Positions 39,079 through 47,563 of a stretch of 64,000 nucleotides of DNA are shown here, in pieces (the stretch's first letter is position 1; the number at the start of each line of letters is the position of its first letter). A program made the position numbers and the translations under genes. The stretch spans positions 7,606,001 to 7,670,000 of the forward strand of contig NC_020453.1 of assembly GCF_000344805.1 (NCBI RefSeq). The letters are read 5' to 3'. The notes below the pieces were generated by a model, which saw only the letters and a list, made by a program, of their open reading frames with translations, was not told where the DNA came from and made no database searches. Origin of the DNA: Bradyrhizobium oligotrophicum S58 (GTDB lineage: Bacteria; Pseudomonadota; Alphaproteobacteria; Rhizobiales; Xanthobacteraceae).

Positions 39079-39531
39079 ATGTCCCCGTCCTTGATCGAAA
39101 CCGCCAATCTCGCCGTCGACCTGGCGCCTGCCCCGATCGAGCCGTCGTGGATCATCGAGGGCACTCCGACGGCGACCTCCTGCACGATCGCGCGCAGCAG
39201 CGATGGTCTGGGCTCGACCATCGTCTGGCATTGCACCGAGGGCAAGTTCAACTGGTACTACGATTTCGACGAGACCATCCTGATCCTGGAAGGCGCGATC
39301 GTGCTGGAGAGCGAAGGCATGCCGGCGAAGCGCTATGGGCCGGGCGACGTGGTGTTCTTCCGCGATGGCGCCCATGCCAAATGGCACGTCGAAGGCCATG
39401 TCAAGAAGCTCGCCTTCTGCCTGAAGACGCAGCCCTACGTGCTCGGCCTCGCGGTGCGCGTGATCAACAAGCTCAAGCGCATGTTCCTGACGCCGGAAGG
39501 CCGTCGCGGCGCCAGCCTCGCGGGTGCCTGA
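39079..39531 (+). CDS. Cupin-domain protein
   Basis: A 150-residue single-domain cupin. The start at 39079 has GAGG seven bases upstream. The beta-barrel is recognisable from GKFNWYYDFDETILILEGAIVL (motif 1 region, with an Asp-Glu pair) and YGPGDVVFFRDGAHAKWHVEG (motif 2 region with His). The usual His pair of motif 1 is not clearly present. This is close to the DUF861-type cupins. The C-terminus is basic (NKLKRMFLTPEGRRG). Function unknown; it may bind a sugar or metal. Confidence 0.75.
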   Translation: MSPSLIETANLAVDLAPAPIEPSWIIEGTPTATSCTIARSSDGLGSTIVWHCTEGKFNWYYDFDETILILEGAIVLESEGMPAKRYGPGDVVFFRDGAHAKWHVEGHVKKLAFCLKTQPYVLGLAVRVINKLKRMFLTPEGRRGASLAGA

Positions 39532-39533
39532 GG

Positions 39534-40349
39534 CTACACTCCGTCGAGAATGATCACGGTCGGACTCGACGGCAGCAGCTCGCGCGACATCTTCAAGGTC
39601 CGCTCGCTGCGGCGGTCGATCTCGAACTGCTGGCCGACCTTGCGCATGAACTCCTCGAGCGGCGTCGCAAAGCGGTGCATCGGCAGCACCACCGAGGCGC
39701 GCAGCCGCTTGGTGATCTCGGAGATGCCGTCGAGCGACATCGTATAGGTGCCGTCGATCGGCACCATGACGATGTCGAGCCGGCCGATCGCGGCGAAATG
39801 CGTTTCGTCCAGCTTGACGTGAAGATGGCCGAGATGGCCGATGCACAGGCCGGCGACCTCGAAGATGAAGATCGAGTTGCCGTCCTTGATCATGTCGATG
39901 CCGATGGAATCGCCGAAATAGCGGCGGATGTCGGTGGTGATGTTGCGGACCAGGACGTCGCCGATCCGCTCGTACACCTGGGCCGGCTTGCCGTCATCGC
40001 CCCAGCCGTGCAGCACGTGCGGAATGCGCGGATCGGGCGCGAGCGTGTAGTGCGTCGAGTGCGCCCGGTTCATGGTGATCACGTCGGGCAGCCGCCCGAC
40101 CTGATAGGCGCCGCTGTAGTCGGTCGCGATGCGGATGCCCATGGGCGTATCGATGAAGTAGGTCGAGTGTCCGGCATAGGTGATCGTCACCTCGTTGCCG
40201 GCACCCGCGGCCTGGCGCAGGCTCACCGGCATGGCGCGCGGGCCGCCGGCCATCGCCAGGCACTCGCTGGCGCGCGGCCCCGGTTGCGCCAGAGCGGGCG
40301 ATGCGAACGCGACCAGGGCGGCGAGCAGCGAGAGCAGCGGACGCAGCAT
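39534..40349 (-). CDS. Exported MBL-fold (metallo-beta-lactamase-like) protein
   Basis: A 271-residue protein with a signal peptide (cut near PALAQPG) and an MBL fold of the UlaG-like type. TYAGHSTYFIDTPMGIRIATDY marks the first strand pair, NRAHSTHYTL sits where the HxHxDH motif would be, and GHLGHLH, PIDGTYTMS and LPMHRFATPLEEF follow. The first metal motif has His-x-x-His but lacks the Asp-His pair, so metal binding may be altered. It is convergent with the cupin gene (2 bases apart). Substrate unknown. Confidence 0.78.
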   Translation of the reverse strand: MLRPLLSLLAALVAFASPALAQPGPRASECLAMAGGPRAMPVSLRQAAGAGNEVTITYAGHSTYFIDTPMGIRIATDYSGAYQVGRLPDVITMNRAHSTHYTLAPDPRIPHVLHGWGDDGKPAQVYERIGDVLVRNITTDIRRYFGDSIGIDMIKDGNSIFIFEVAGLCIGHLGHLHVKLDETHFAAIGRLDIVMVPIDGTYTMSLDGISEITKRLRASVVLPMHRFATPLEEFMRKVGQQFEIDRRSERTLKMSRELLPSSPTVIILDGV

Positions 40350-40462
40350 GGCAGTTCCCCTTCAACAGCGCGTGTGAGTGTAGCGCCTAAACCCGATCAG
40401 AACTATCGTCATCACGACGCGGGGACGGACAGGGCAAGGTCCGGCGAATGGTGGAGGATGGC

Positions 40463-41401
40463 ATGACGGATCAAGGCACATCGTCGCAGGCGCCAATCAT
40501 GCAACCCGTCATGCAACCGGTGCGGTCGATCGATGCCGGGGTGCTCAGCATCGCCTATGTCGAGAGCGGACCGGCCGACGGCCCCGTCGTCATCCTGCTG
40601 CACGGCTATCCCTACGACATCCATTCCTATGTCGACGTTGCGCCGCGCCTTGCCGCGCAAGGCTGCCGCGTCGTCGTGCCCTATGTGCGCGGCTATGGCC
40701 CGACCCGCTTCCGCGATCCATCGACGCCGCGCTCAGGGCAGCAGGCCGCGGTCGGCGCCGACCTGATTGCGCTGATGGATGCGCTGGCGATCCCGCGCGC
40801 CGTGTTCGCCGGCTATGATTGGGGCGGCCGGGCCGCCTGCGTCGGTGCGGCGCTGTGGCCCGAGCGCTGCGCCGGCCTGGTCTCGGTCAACGGCTATCTG
40901 ATCCAGAACATCGCCAGGGCGATGGAGCCGGCGCCCGTTCCGCGCGAGTTCGCGTTCTGGTATCAATGGTACTTCCAGACCGAGCGCGGCCGCGCCGGGC
41001 TCGCCGCGAACCGCGCCGAGATCGCCCGTCTGCTCTGGCAGCAATGGTCACCGAACTGGCGCTTCGACGATGCGACCTTCGCGCGCGCGGCGGCGGCCTT
41101 CGACAATCCGGATCACGTCGCGGTCGTGATCAACAGCTATCGGCATCGCTTCGGGCTGGCGGAGGGCGATCCGCGCTATCAGGACCTCGAGCGGCGATTG
41201 GCGGCCCAGCCCGTCATCAATGTGCCGACGGTCACGCTCGATGGTGACGGTGACGGCGTCATCCCGGCGACCGATGGCCAGGCGCATGCGGCGAAGTTCA
41301 GCAACCGGATCGCCCATCGCGTGATCCCGCGCGCCGGCCACAACCTGCCGCAGGAGGAGCCCGAAGCTTTCGCTGCCGCCGTCATGGAGTTGCTGCGCTG
41401 A
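40463..41401 (+). CDS. Alpha/beta hydrolase (epoxide-hydrolase-like)
   Basis: A 312-residue alpha/beta hydrolase. It has the oxyanion motif LLHGYPYDIHSY, the nucleophile Asp in AGYDWGGRAA, and the catalytic His in RAGHNLPQEEPEAF. An Asp nucleophile points to epoxide hydrolase or haloalkane dehalogenase chemistry rather than an esterase. The lid region has LWQQWSPNWRFD. The start at 40463 has GGAGG five bases upstream; an earlier ATG at 40448 is also possible. Convergent with the ABC exporter gene, five bases away. Confidence 0.85.
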   Translation: MTDQGTSSQAPIMQPVMQPVRSIDAGVLSIAYVESGPADGPVVILLHGYPYDIHSYVDVAPRLAAQGCRVVVPYVRGYGPTRFRDPSTPRSGQQAAVGADLIALMDALAIPRAVFAGYDWGGRAACVGAALWPERCAGLVSVNGYLIQNIARAMEPAPVPREFAFWYQWYFQTERGRAGLAANRAEIARLLWQQWSPNWRFDDATFARAAAAFDNPDHVAVVINSYRHRFGLAEGDPRYQDLERRLAAQPVINVPTVTLDGDGDGVIPATDGQAHAAKFSNRIAHRVIPRAGHNLPQEEPEAFAAAVMELLR

Positions 41402-41406
41402 TCACC

Positions 41407-42933
41407 TCACGTCCGCGGCGGGCTGAGCCGCCAGGCTCCGAACAACAGTCCCGCGGTCATCAGGCCGCAGACCAGCGCAGCCTCGGGCAGCGTGAGAGCC
41501 AGCGCCGCGGTCGCCGCCCAGCCGATCGAGGAGAACGCCTCGGCAAAGGTCGCGAGCCGCGACGATGTCTGGCGGCGGCGAAATTGACTGCGCCGCGCCT
41601 GCACCCGGAACCACAGCTGGATCGCGGTCGAGGAGACCGTCGCGGCCAGCACCGCCGCGGCCGTCACCAGCGCCTGCGACGGCGCGATCCAGGCCAGCGC
41701 GAGCACGAGCGGCGCGAAGATCACGGCGATCGTCAGCAGCACGACCTCGATCTTGGCCCGCACCACGCGCGCGGCGGTCAATGGCGCGGTCGCGACCAGC
41801 TCGGGCGCGTCCTCACCGGAGATGGTGAGCCAGGCCAGACCGCCTGCAAGCTGGCCCGCCGCCATCACGATGACGGGAGTGATGAGAATGACCGCCTGCG
41901 AGCTGTCGGAATAGCTGCGCCACAGCAGCAGCGCCGGCGGCACCAGATAGAGCAGCTGCATCAGCGTCTGCGAGATCAGCCAGGGATCGCGCCGCAGCAG
42001 CATGAACTCCTTACGCCGGAGCGCCTGCTGCCGCGATCCGCCGCGAAAGGCGCGGATGCGCGTGCCGGCGCGGCTGGAGACGCCCTGGGCTGCGGCGCTG
42101 ATCGCGGTGTCGGCAAAGCGCGGCGAGAACACCGCCATCACCACGCCGAGCAGCAGCAGACCCGCAGCAAGCAGGACCAGGAGTGCCTGGCCGTCGCCGA
42201 GGGCGGCGCGGGCCGGCAGCCAGAGGACGCTATCCGGATCCGGCGCGATCGCAGCCGCAGCGTCCGAAGTGAGAACGGCAAAGCGCGACAGCGTGCCATA
42301 GGACACGATCGCCGCGATCTGCAGCACGATCACGAAGCCGGCTCCAATCACGGCTGCCAGGATCTGCGCGATCAGGCGCGTACGTGCCGGCCCGATCAGT
42401 CGGAACAGGATGATCGTGATCGCGATGGCGATCGCGGCCGCCGACAGGCCGACGGCTGCGACCACCGCGAAAGCCGCGAGCCAGCGCACGCCGCCCTCGA
42501 TCAGCAGGACGTCGACGAACGGGGTCGCCAGCAGCAGCGCCATGCTGGTGACAGACAGCGCGATCGCGGCGATCCGGACCGAGAAGATCTCGGCCAGCCG
42601 CACCGGCGACGACATGATCAGGTCGAGATCGGCGCGGGCGTAGAACACGCGGGTCACGGACTCGATCGCCTGCGACAGCATCAGCGCCCACGACAGCATG
42701 ATGGTCGAGGTGATGACGATCAGCGCGGTCTTGTCGAGCGGCGGCTGCAGGTCGGCGTAGCGGCCCACCACGACCCAGGCCGGCAGATGCATGACCGCAC
42801 CGAACACCAGCAGGCCGATGATGGCCGCGCGGGTCCGCCGACTCCGGCCAGCCGTGATCATGCCGAGCCACTCCCGCCAGGCGAGCCTGATCTCGTGACG
42901 GGCGAACCAGGCGAGCGTGGCCGTCCGCGTCAT
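41407..42933 (-). CDS. ABC exporter permease (large, about 12-13 membrane segments)
   Basis: A 508-residue integral membrane protein with many hydrophobic segments in two groups, separated by a cytoplasmic loop (RIRAFRGGSRQQALRRKEFMLLRRDPW, about residues 290-320). This is the layout of ABC-2-like permeases encoded with a lone ATPase. It overlaps the ATPase gene by four bases, confirming that they form one transporter. The substrate is unknown; the layout is that of an exporter. Confidence 0.82.
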   Translation of the reverse strand: MTRTATLAWFARHEIRLAWREWLGMITAGRSRRTRAAIIGLLVFGAVMHLPAWVVVGRYADLQPPLDKTALIVITSTIMLSWALMLSQAIESVTRVFYARADLDLIMSSPVRLAEIFSVRIAAIALSVTSMALLLATPFVDVLLIEGGVRWLAAFAVVAAVGLSAAAIAIAITIILFRLIGPARTRLIAQILAAVIGAGFVIVLQIAAIVSYGTLSRFAVLTSDAAAAIAPDPDSVLWLPARAALGDGQALLVLLAAGLLLLGVVMAVFSPRFADTAISAAAQGVSSRAGTRIRAFRGGSRQQALRRKEFMLLRRDPWLISQTLMQLLYLVPPALLLWRSYSDSSQAVILITPVIVMAAGQLAGGLAWLTISGEDAPELVATAPLTAARVVRAKIEVVLLTIAVIFAPLVLALAWIAPSQALVTAAAVLAATVSSTAIQLWFRVQARRSQFRRRQTSSRLATFAEAFSSIGWAATAALALTLPEAALVCGLMTAGLLFGAWRLSPPRT

Positions 42934-43679
42934 GAAGCCAACTCGACGTCGACCAGCGCGATGAACAGCTCTTCCAGGCTGGTGTCATTCGCTCCGTTCT
43001 GCTGGCGGAGCTCGGCGAGCGTTCCTTCGGCCACGATGCGCCCGGCGGCGATGACGCCGATGCGGTCGGCCATCCGCTCGGCGACCTCGAGAATGTGGGT
43101 GGTCATGATCACGGTGCCGCCACGGCGCACGCGCTCGGCCAGCAGCCCCTTCACATGACGCGCGGACACCGCATCCAGCCCAGTCAGCGGCTCGTCGAGA
43201 ATGATCAGTTGCGGATCATGAATCAGCGCGCCGGCAAGCGCCACCTTCTGGCGCATGCCCTTGGAAAATCCTTCGCATCGCTCGTGGAGATGCGCCTCAA
43301 GTCCGAGCGAAACCAGCAGCTCGCGGGCGGCCTCACCGGAGCGCGCGGCATCGATGCCCCAAAGCCCGGCGACGAATTCGAGATATTCGAGCGGCGTGAG
43401 CTTGTCATAGATCATCGGCTCGTCGGAGACCCAGGCCATCACTTGCTTCGCGGCGATCGGCTCGCGCAGCGCATCGATGCCGAAAATCTCGATGCGGCCG
43501 GCATCCGGACGCAGCAGACCGGCGACCATGCGCAACGTCGTCGTCTTCCCGGCGCCGTTGGGGCCGACCAGCGCGTAGAACTCACCGACGCGCACGATCA
43601 GGTCGAGCCCGTCGACCGCAGGCCGTTCGAAACATTTCGTTAACCCTCGCACGGCGAGGGCTGGAGTGTCTGGTGTCAT
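42930..43679 (-). CDS. ABC exporter ATPase
   Basis: A 249-residue ABC ATPase of the exporter branch. Walker A GPNGAGKTTT, signature FSKGMRQKVALA, Walker B LIILDEPLTGLD and the H-loop TTHILEVAE are all present. The ATG at 43679 gives the family-typical N-terminus (TPALAVRGLTKCF); a longer reading adds only 13 residues. It is the first gene of a two-gene operon with the permease. The region 43680-43910 upstream holds no gene and should carry the promoter. Confidence 0.9.
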   Translation of the reverse strand: MTPDTPALAVRGLTKCFERPAVDGLDLIVRVGEFYALVGPNGAGKTTTLRMVAGLLRPDAGRIEIFGIDALREPIAAKQVMAWVSDEPMIYDKLTPLEYLEFVAGLWGIDAARSGEAARELLVSLGLEAHLHERCEGFSKGMRQKVALAGALIHDPQLIILDEPLTGLDAVSARHVKGLLAERVRRGGTVIMTTHILEVAERMADRIGVIAAGRIVAEGTLAELRQQNGANDTSLEELFIALVDVELAS

Positions 43680-43910
43680 GAACCGCTCGTTCTCTTCGCG
43701 CCTCCAACTTGGACGCAACTCGTTGCAGCGCGGTGAACGCCCGCTCGATTGCGATGCCGAAGGTCGATCCCGGGGATCCAGCTGCTCCGCGCACTACACT
43801 CCTGAGCCGGATCGCCACCGCAGCTTAGCGCAATGATCCGAGCGCGGAGCAGAATCGTTGGCCATGTGGGCCGCCGCCGCGGAACCTTGCGCTCCACGGC
43901 TCCGGAGGGG

Positions 43911-44041
43911 ATGGATATGACGAACGAGCTGATCGCAACGCCACGGGGCCGGCACCGCTGATGGAGCAGCTTCTCCCGCCTCCCGCGCACCGCCAAGGCC
44001 GCGGCCTCCACGACTGGCGCGGCACGCCAGTCCCGTGTTGA
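43911..44041 (+). other. Two short coupled ORFs preceding the DUF2256 gene
   Basis: An ATG at 43911 just after GGAGGGG opens a 16-codon frame (MDMTNELIATPRGRHR) whose TGA at 43959-43961 overlaps the ATG of a 26-codon frame ending at 44041, seven bases before the DUF2256 start. The good ribosome-binding site and TGATG coupling suggest a leader or a real mini-gene. Neither peptide matches a family I know, so the evidence is weak. Confidence 0.3.
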
Positions 44042-44047
44042 CGCGCC

Positions 44048-44215
44048 ATGCCGAAAATGCGGCGCAAGGCCGACCTGCCGATCAAGATCTGCAAGGCGTG
44101 TGGCCGCCCCTTCGCGTGGCGGCGCAAATGGGCGCGCGACTGGGACGGGGTGAAGTTCTGTTCCGATCGCTGCCGATTCGAGCGGCAACGAAAAGGCCCG
44201 GCCGCGCAATCGTGA
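44048..44215 (+). CDS. DUF2256 small zinc-ribbon-like protein
   Basis: A 55-residue protein in a very short frame. It carries LPIKICKACGRPFAWRRKW and then GVKFCSDRCR, exactly the Cys-x2-Cys ... Cys-x3-Cys pattern of the DUF2256 family. The family is known as a small zinc-ribbon-like protein, often next to photolyase/cryptochrome genes in other bacteria; none is next to it here. Positively charged and probably cytoplasmic. Function unknown. Confidence 0.82.
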   Translation: MPKMRRKADLPIKICKACGRPFAWRRKWARDWDGVKFCSDRCRFERQRKGPAAQS

Positions 44216-44302
44216 TGCCTGCCCAGCGGAGCCCGATTGGCTGTCGGCCATGGACAAGGCGGCAATCCCTCGGGCAAGCTTGCCCATCCCTCGCGAGGCG
44301 CC

Positions 44303-45052
44303 ATGAACATCCTGCTGCTCAATCCCAACATCCGCACTGATATCACCGAGCTGATGCTGCAGGTCGGTCGCGAGGCCGCCGCACCCGGCACGACCTTGAT
44401 CCCCTGCACCGCGCCGCGTGGCGTGCCCTATATTGCGACCCGCGCTGAGGCGCAGATCGGCGGGGCCGTCGCGCTGGAGATGCTGGCCGAACGTAACGGC
44501 ACGTTCGATGCCGCGATCATCGCCGCGTTCGGCGATCCCGGCCTGTTCGCCGCGCGCGAGCTGTTCGACGTGCCGGTGATCGGGCTCGCGGAAGCGGCGA
44601 TGCTGACCGCCTGCATGGCCGGACGGCGCTTCGCCATCGTCACCTTCGCGCAGGCGCTCGGCCCCTGGTACGAGGAGTGTGTGCGCATGCATGGGCTGAT
44701 GGATCGCTGCGCCGGCATCCGCATGCTCGACGGCAGCTTCAAGCAGATCTCCGACGTGCAGCATGAAAAGGAGGAACTGCTGGTCGGGTTGGCATTGCGC
44801 GCGGTCGAGGAGAACGAGGCCGACGTGCTGATCTTCGCCGGCGCGCCACTCTCAGGGCTGGCGGCCCGCGTCGCGCACCGCATTCCCGTGCCGGTGGTCG
44901 ATCAGGTGATCGCCGCGGTGAAGCAGGCCGAAGCGCTGCTGGCCCTGAAGATGCGCAAGGCGACCGCAGGGACGTTCAGGCGGCCGGCAGCGAAGCCGAC
45001 GGTGGGATTGGCAGAGGCGCTGGCCGCACGGCTGGAGCATCGTGATGCGTAG
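44303..45052 (+). CDS. Asp/Glu/hydantoin racemase-family protein lacking the canonical cysteines
   Basis: A 249-residue protein of the Asp/Glu/hydantoin racemase superfamily. The N-terminus MNILLLNPNIRTD and the AAFGDPGLFAARELFDVPVIGLAEAA stretch are typical. In the characterised hydantoin and allantoin racemases a Cys occupies the position read here as Ala75 (usually ACFGDPG) and a second Cys the position near Ala179 (usually GCAGM). Both are absent, so a two-base racemase mechanism is unlikely. GAGG lies just before the ATG at 44303. The context (ureide and amidase genes downstream) suggests a role in nitrogen-compound catabolism. Confidence 0.8.
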   Translation: MNILLLNPNIRTDITELMLQVGREAAAPGTTLIPCTAPRGVPYIATRAEAQIGGAVALEMLAERNGTFDAAIIAAFGDPGLFAARELFDVPVIGLAEAAMLTACMAGRRFAIVTFAQALGPWYEECVRMHGLMDRCAGIRMLDGSFKQISDVQHEKEELLVGLALRAVEENEADVLIFAGAPLSGLAARVAHRIPVPVVDQVIAAVKQAEALLALKMRKATAGTFRRPAAKPTVGLAEALAARLEHRDA

Positions 45053-45096
45053 TCGACAATTGAGCGTCGTGAGGAACACCGGCTCTCTCCCCACGT

Positions 45097-45235
45097 CATT
45101 CCAGGGCGCGCGTCAGCGCGAGCCCGGAATCCATAACCACGACTGCACGGCTGGACCCGAGACATAGCCACGGCGCCCTCGCTCCGCGATGACGGCCTGT
45201 GGATACGGATTCCAGGCTACGCGCCCCCCGGAATG
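45097..45235. repeat. Long dispersed palindromic repeat
   Basis: Outer arms CATTCC (45097-45102) / GGAATG (45230-45235) and inner arms GGAATCC (45126-45132) / GGATTCC (45207-45213), with GC-rich stretches between (GGGCGCGCG, GGCGCGCG). Translation gives VVVMDSGLALTRALE-like peptides known from scattered repeat-derived frames in this genus. It fills most of the 350-base gap 45053-45402, whose end must hold the promoter of the ABC operon. Confidence 0.6.
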
Positions 45236-45402
45236 GCGCGCGGAGAGAGTAAGCCACAAACCAAGTGCGACGCCGGCGGATCGAGTAGCGTCGTTTGAGC
45301 CCCTCCGATACCGGCGCCTGCAGCTCCTGTACACAAGCCGCTTCCGCTGCCTGAAAAGGCGGCACGCTTCTTGCTTTTTCAAACGAATAGAGCAGGAAGC
45401 CC

Positions 45403-46488
45403 ATGGCCAGCGTATCGGAAGCCAAGTCGCTAGTTCTGGATCGGATCACGCACCGCTTTGCCAGCGGCACGATGGCTGTATCCGACATCAATCTCGATGT
45501 GAAAGGCGGCGAGATCATCGCCCTGCTCGGCCCGTCCGGCTGTGGCAAGACCACGCTGCTGCGGATCATCGCCGGCTTCATCGGCCAGAGCGAGGGGCGT
45601 GTCATCATCGGCAATAACGTCGTCGATGCGCTGCCGCCAAATCGCCGCGCCGTCGGCATCGTGTTCCAGAACTACGCACTGTTCCCGCATCTGTCGATCA
45701 ACGAGAATGTCGGCTACGGCCTCGCCGCACGCGGCGTCGGCCAGGCCGCGCGCAACGCGGAAGCGCAACGACTGCTCGACATGGTGCAGCTCGGCCAATT
45801 CGGCGAACGACTGCCGCGGCAATTGTCGGGCGGCCAGCAGCAGCGGGTGGCATTGGCACGCGCGCTCGCGATCAAGCCCTCGATCCTGCTGCTCGATGAG
45901 CCGTTCGCGGCGCTCGACAAGAATTTGCGGCTGGACATGCAGATCGAGGTCAAGCGGCTGCAACGCATGGCGGGCATCACCACCCTCATCGTGACCCACG
46001 ACCAGGAGGAGGCGTTGTCGATGGCCGACCGCGTCGCCGTGCTGAGCCACGGCCATCTCGAGCAGTTCGGCACGCCGAGTGAGATCTATGACCAGCCGCA
46101 GACGCTGTTCGTGAACACCTTCGTCGGCACGGCGAACAAGATGAAGGGCGTGGTGCTTGCGACCGATGCGAGTAACGTAAGGGTCGGCCTTGAGGCCGGC
46201 GGCGAGATCATCGCCCGCGCGCCGAAGACGGTTCGTGCCTCAGACGAGGTCACCGTCTGCCTGCGTCCCGAGCATCTCACCTTCGTCAGCGACGGCTCCG
46301 GCTTTGCCGGCGAGATCGGCATGGCGCTGCCGCTCGGTGCCACCGTCGTCCATGAGATCAAGGCCAAGGACGGATCGAGCATCAAGATTTCGCAGGCCCG
46401 TACCGGCGGTACGCCGCTGCGGGAGGCCGGCACGCCGGTGCGCGTTGCGCCGCTCGCACCGGGACTCGCGACCGTCTTTCCGCAATGA
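45403..46488 (+). CDS. Spermidine/putrescine-type ABC importer ATPase (PotA-like)
   Basis: A 361-residue ATPase of the PotA/CysA type. Walker A GPSGCGKTT, Q-loop VFQNYALFPH, signature LSGGQQQRVALA, Walker B ILLLDEPFAALD and the H-loop VTHDQEEAL are visible. The C-terminal third is a TOBE-type regulatory domain (from about residue 250). The start has AGGA at good spacing. First gene of a four-gene importer operon for a small polar or cationic organic nitrogen compound; the exact ligand is unknown. Confidence 0.9.
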   Translation: MASVSEAKSLVLDRITHRFASGTMAVSDINLDVKGGEIIALLGPSGCGKTTLLRIIAGFIGQSEGRVIIGNNVVDALPPNRRAVGIVFQNYALFPHLSINENVGYGLAARGVGQAARNAEAQRLLDMVQLGQFGERLPRQLSGGQQQRVALARALAIKPSILLLDEPFAALDKNLRLDMQIEVKRLQRMAGITTLIVTHDQEEALSMADRVAVLSHGHLEQFGTPSEIYDQPQTLFVNTFVGTANKMKGVVLATDASNVRVGLEAGGEIIARAPKTVRASDEVTVCLRPEHLTFVSDGSGFAGEIGMALPLGATVVHEIKAKDGSSIKISQARTGGTPLREAGTPVRVAPLAPGLATVFPQ

Positions 46489-46512
46489 ACAACCAACACA
46501 TCGGAGTGAAAC

Positions 46513-47559
46513 ATGATGCTTGATCGCCGCCGGCTCCTCACCAGCGCCTTGACGCTGGGCGCAATGCACGCCTTCCCTGGTCTCAGTCTCGCGCAGGCGC
46601 GGCCGCTGGTGTTCGCGACCTTCACCGGCAGCTGGGAGGAAGCGCACAAGGCGGTGCTGGTCCCGGCCTTCCGCAAGGCCAACGCCGATGCAGCGATCGT
46701 GCTCGACCCGATGCTGTCGGTCGACCAGATCGCCAAGGTCAACGCCGCCAAGGCCAATCCGCCGATCGACGTCATGCTGCACGATCCGGGTCCGGCGCTG
46801 GTCGCGATCGGCCAGGACCTGGTCGATCCGTTCCCGGCCGACAAGAGCGCGTACTACAAGGATCTGATTCCGGAAGCGCAGGACGCCATGGGCCCGGCGC
46901 CGTTCTTCCAGGTCGTCGGCCTCACCTACAATCCGGAGACCGTGAAGACGCCGCCAACGTCATGGGCCGATCTGTGGAAGCCGGAATTCAAGGGCAAGGT
47001 CGGCATCACCAACCTGAACTCGACGCTCGGCACCGGCTGGCTGGTCGAGATCGCCCGCATGCGGGGAGGCTCGGAGGCCAATGTCGACGAAGGCTTCAAG
47101 GCGCTGGAAGAGCTGAAGCCGAACCTCGCTGCCGTCGCCGCCAATCCCGGCGCACTGGCGACGTTGTTCCAGCAGGGCCAGGTCGACATCTCGCCCGGCA
47201 ATTTCAACGCTATCCAGATCCTCAAAGCGCGCGGCGTGCCGGTCGAATTCGTGGCGCCGAAGGAAGGCGCGATCGCCTTCAAGACCACGATCCACATCGT
47301 CAAGAACTCGCCCAACAAGGAACTCGCCTTCAAGCTGATCGAGGCGGCGCTGTCGCCCGAGGTGCAGACCACCTTGATGAACTCGCCCTATCTGATCGTG
47401 CCGACCAATACCAAGGTCGCCATGTCAGGCGAGATCGCCAAGGTGCTGGCCAAGGATACCGACGAGTTGAAGAAGAAGTTCGTGTTCCAGGACTGGAAGA
47501 AGATCAACGAGCAGCGCGCCTCCTGGATCGAGAAGTTCAACCGCGACATCAAGATCTGA
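46513..47559 (+). CDS. ABC importer substrate-binding protein (PotD-like)
   Basis: A 348-residue periplasmic binding protein. The N-terminus LDRRRLLTSALTLGAMHAF resembles a twin-arginine signal, cut near SLAQARP. The mature part has FATFTGSWEEAHKAVL, the central TYNPETVKTPPTSWADLWKPEFKGKVGI and the late PNKELAFKLIEAALSPEVQ, typical of SBP_bac_6/PotD-type proteins for polyamines and similar ligands. It lies 24 bases after the ATPase gene and five bases before the first permease gene. Confidence 0.9.
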   Translation: MMLDRRRLLTSALTLGAMHAFPGLSLAQARPLVFATFTGSWEEAHKAVLVPAFRKANADAAIVLDPMLSVDQIAKVNAAKANPPIDVMLHDPGPALVAIGQDLVDPFPADKSAYYKDLIPEAQDAMGPAPFFQVVGLTYNPETVKTPPTSWADLWKPEFKGKVGITNLNSTLGTGWLVEIARMRGGSEANVDEGFKALEELKPNLAAVAANPGALATLFQQGQVDISPGNFNAIQILKARGVPVEFVAPKEGAIAFKTTIHIVKNSPNKELAFKLIEAALSPEVQTTLMNSPYLIVPTNTKVAMSGEIAKVLAKDTDELKKKFVFQDWKKINEQRASWIEKFNRDIKI

Positions 47560-47563
47560 CGCG

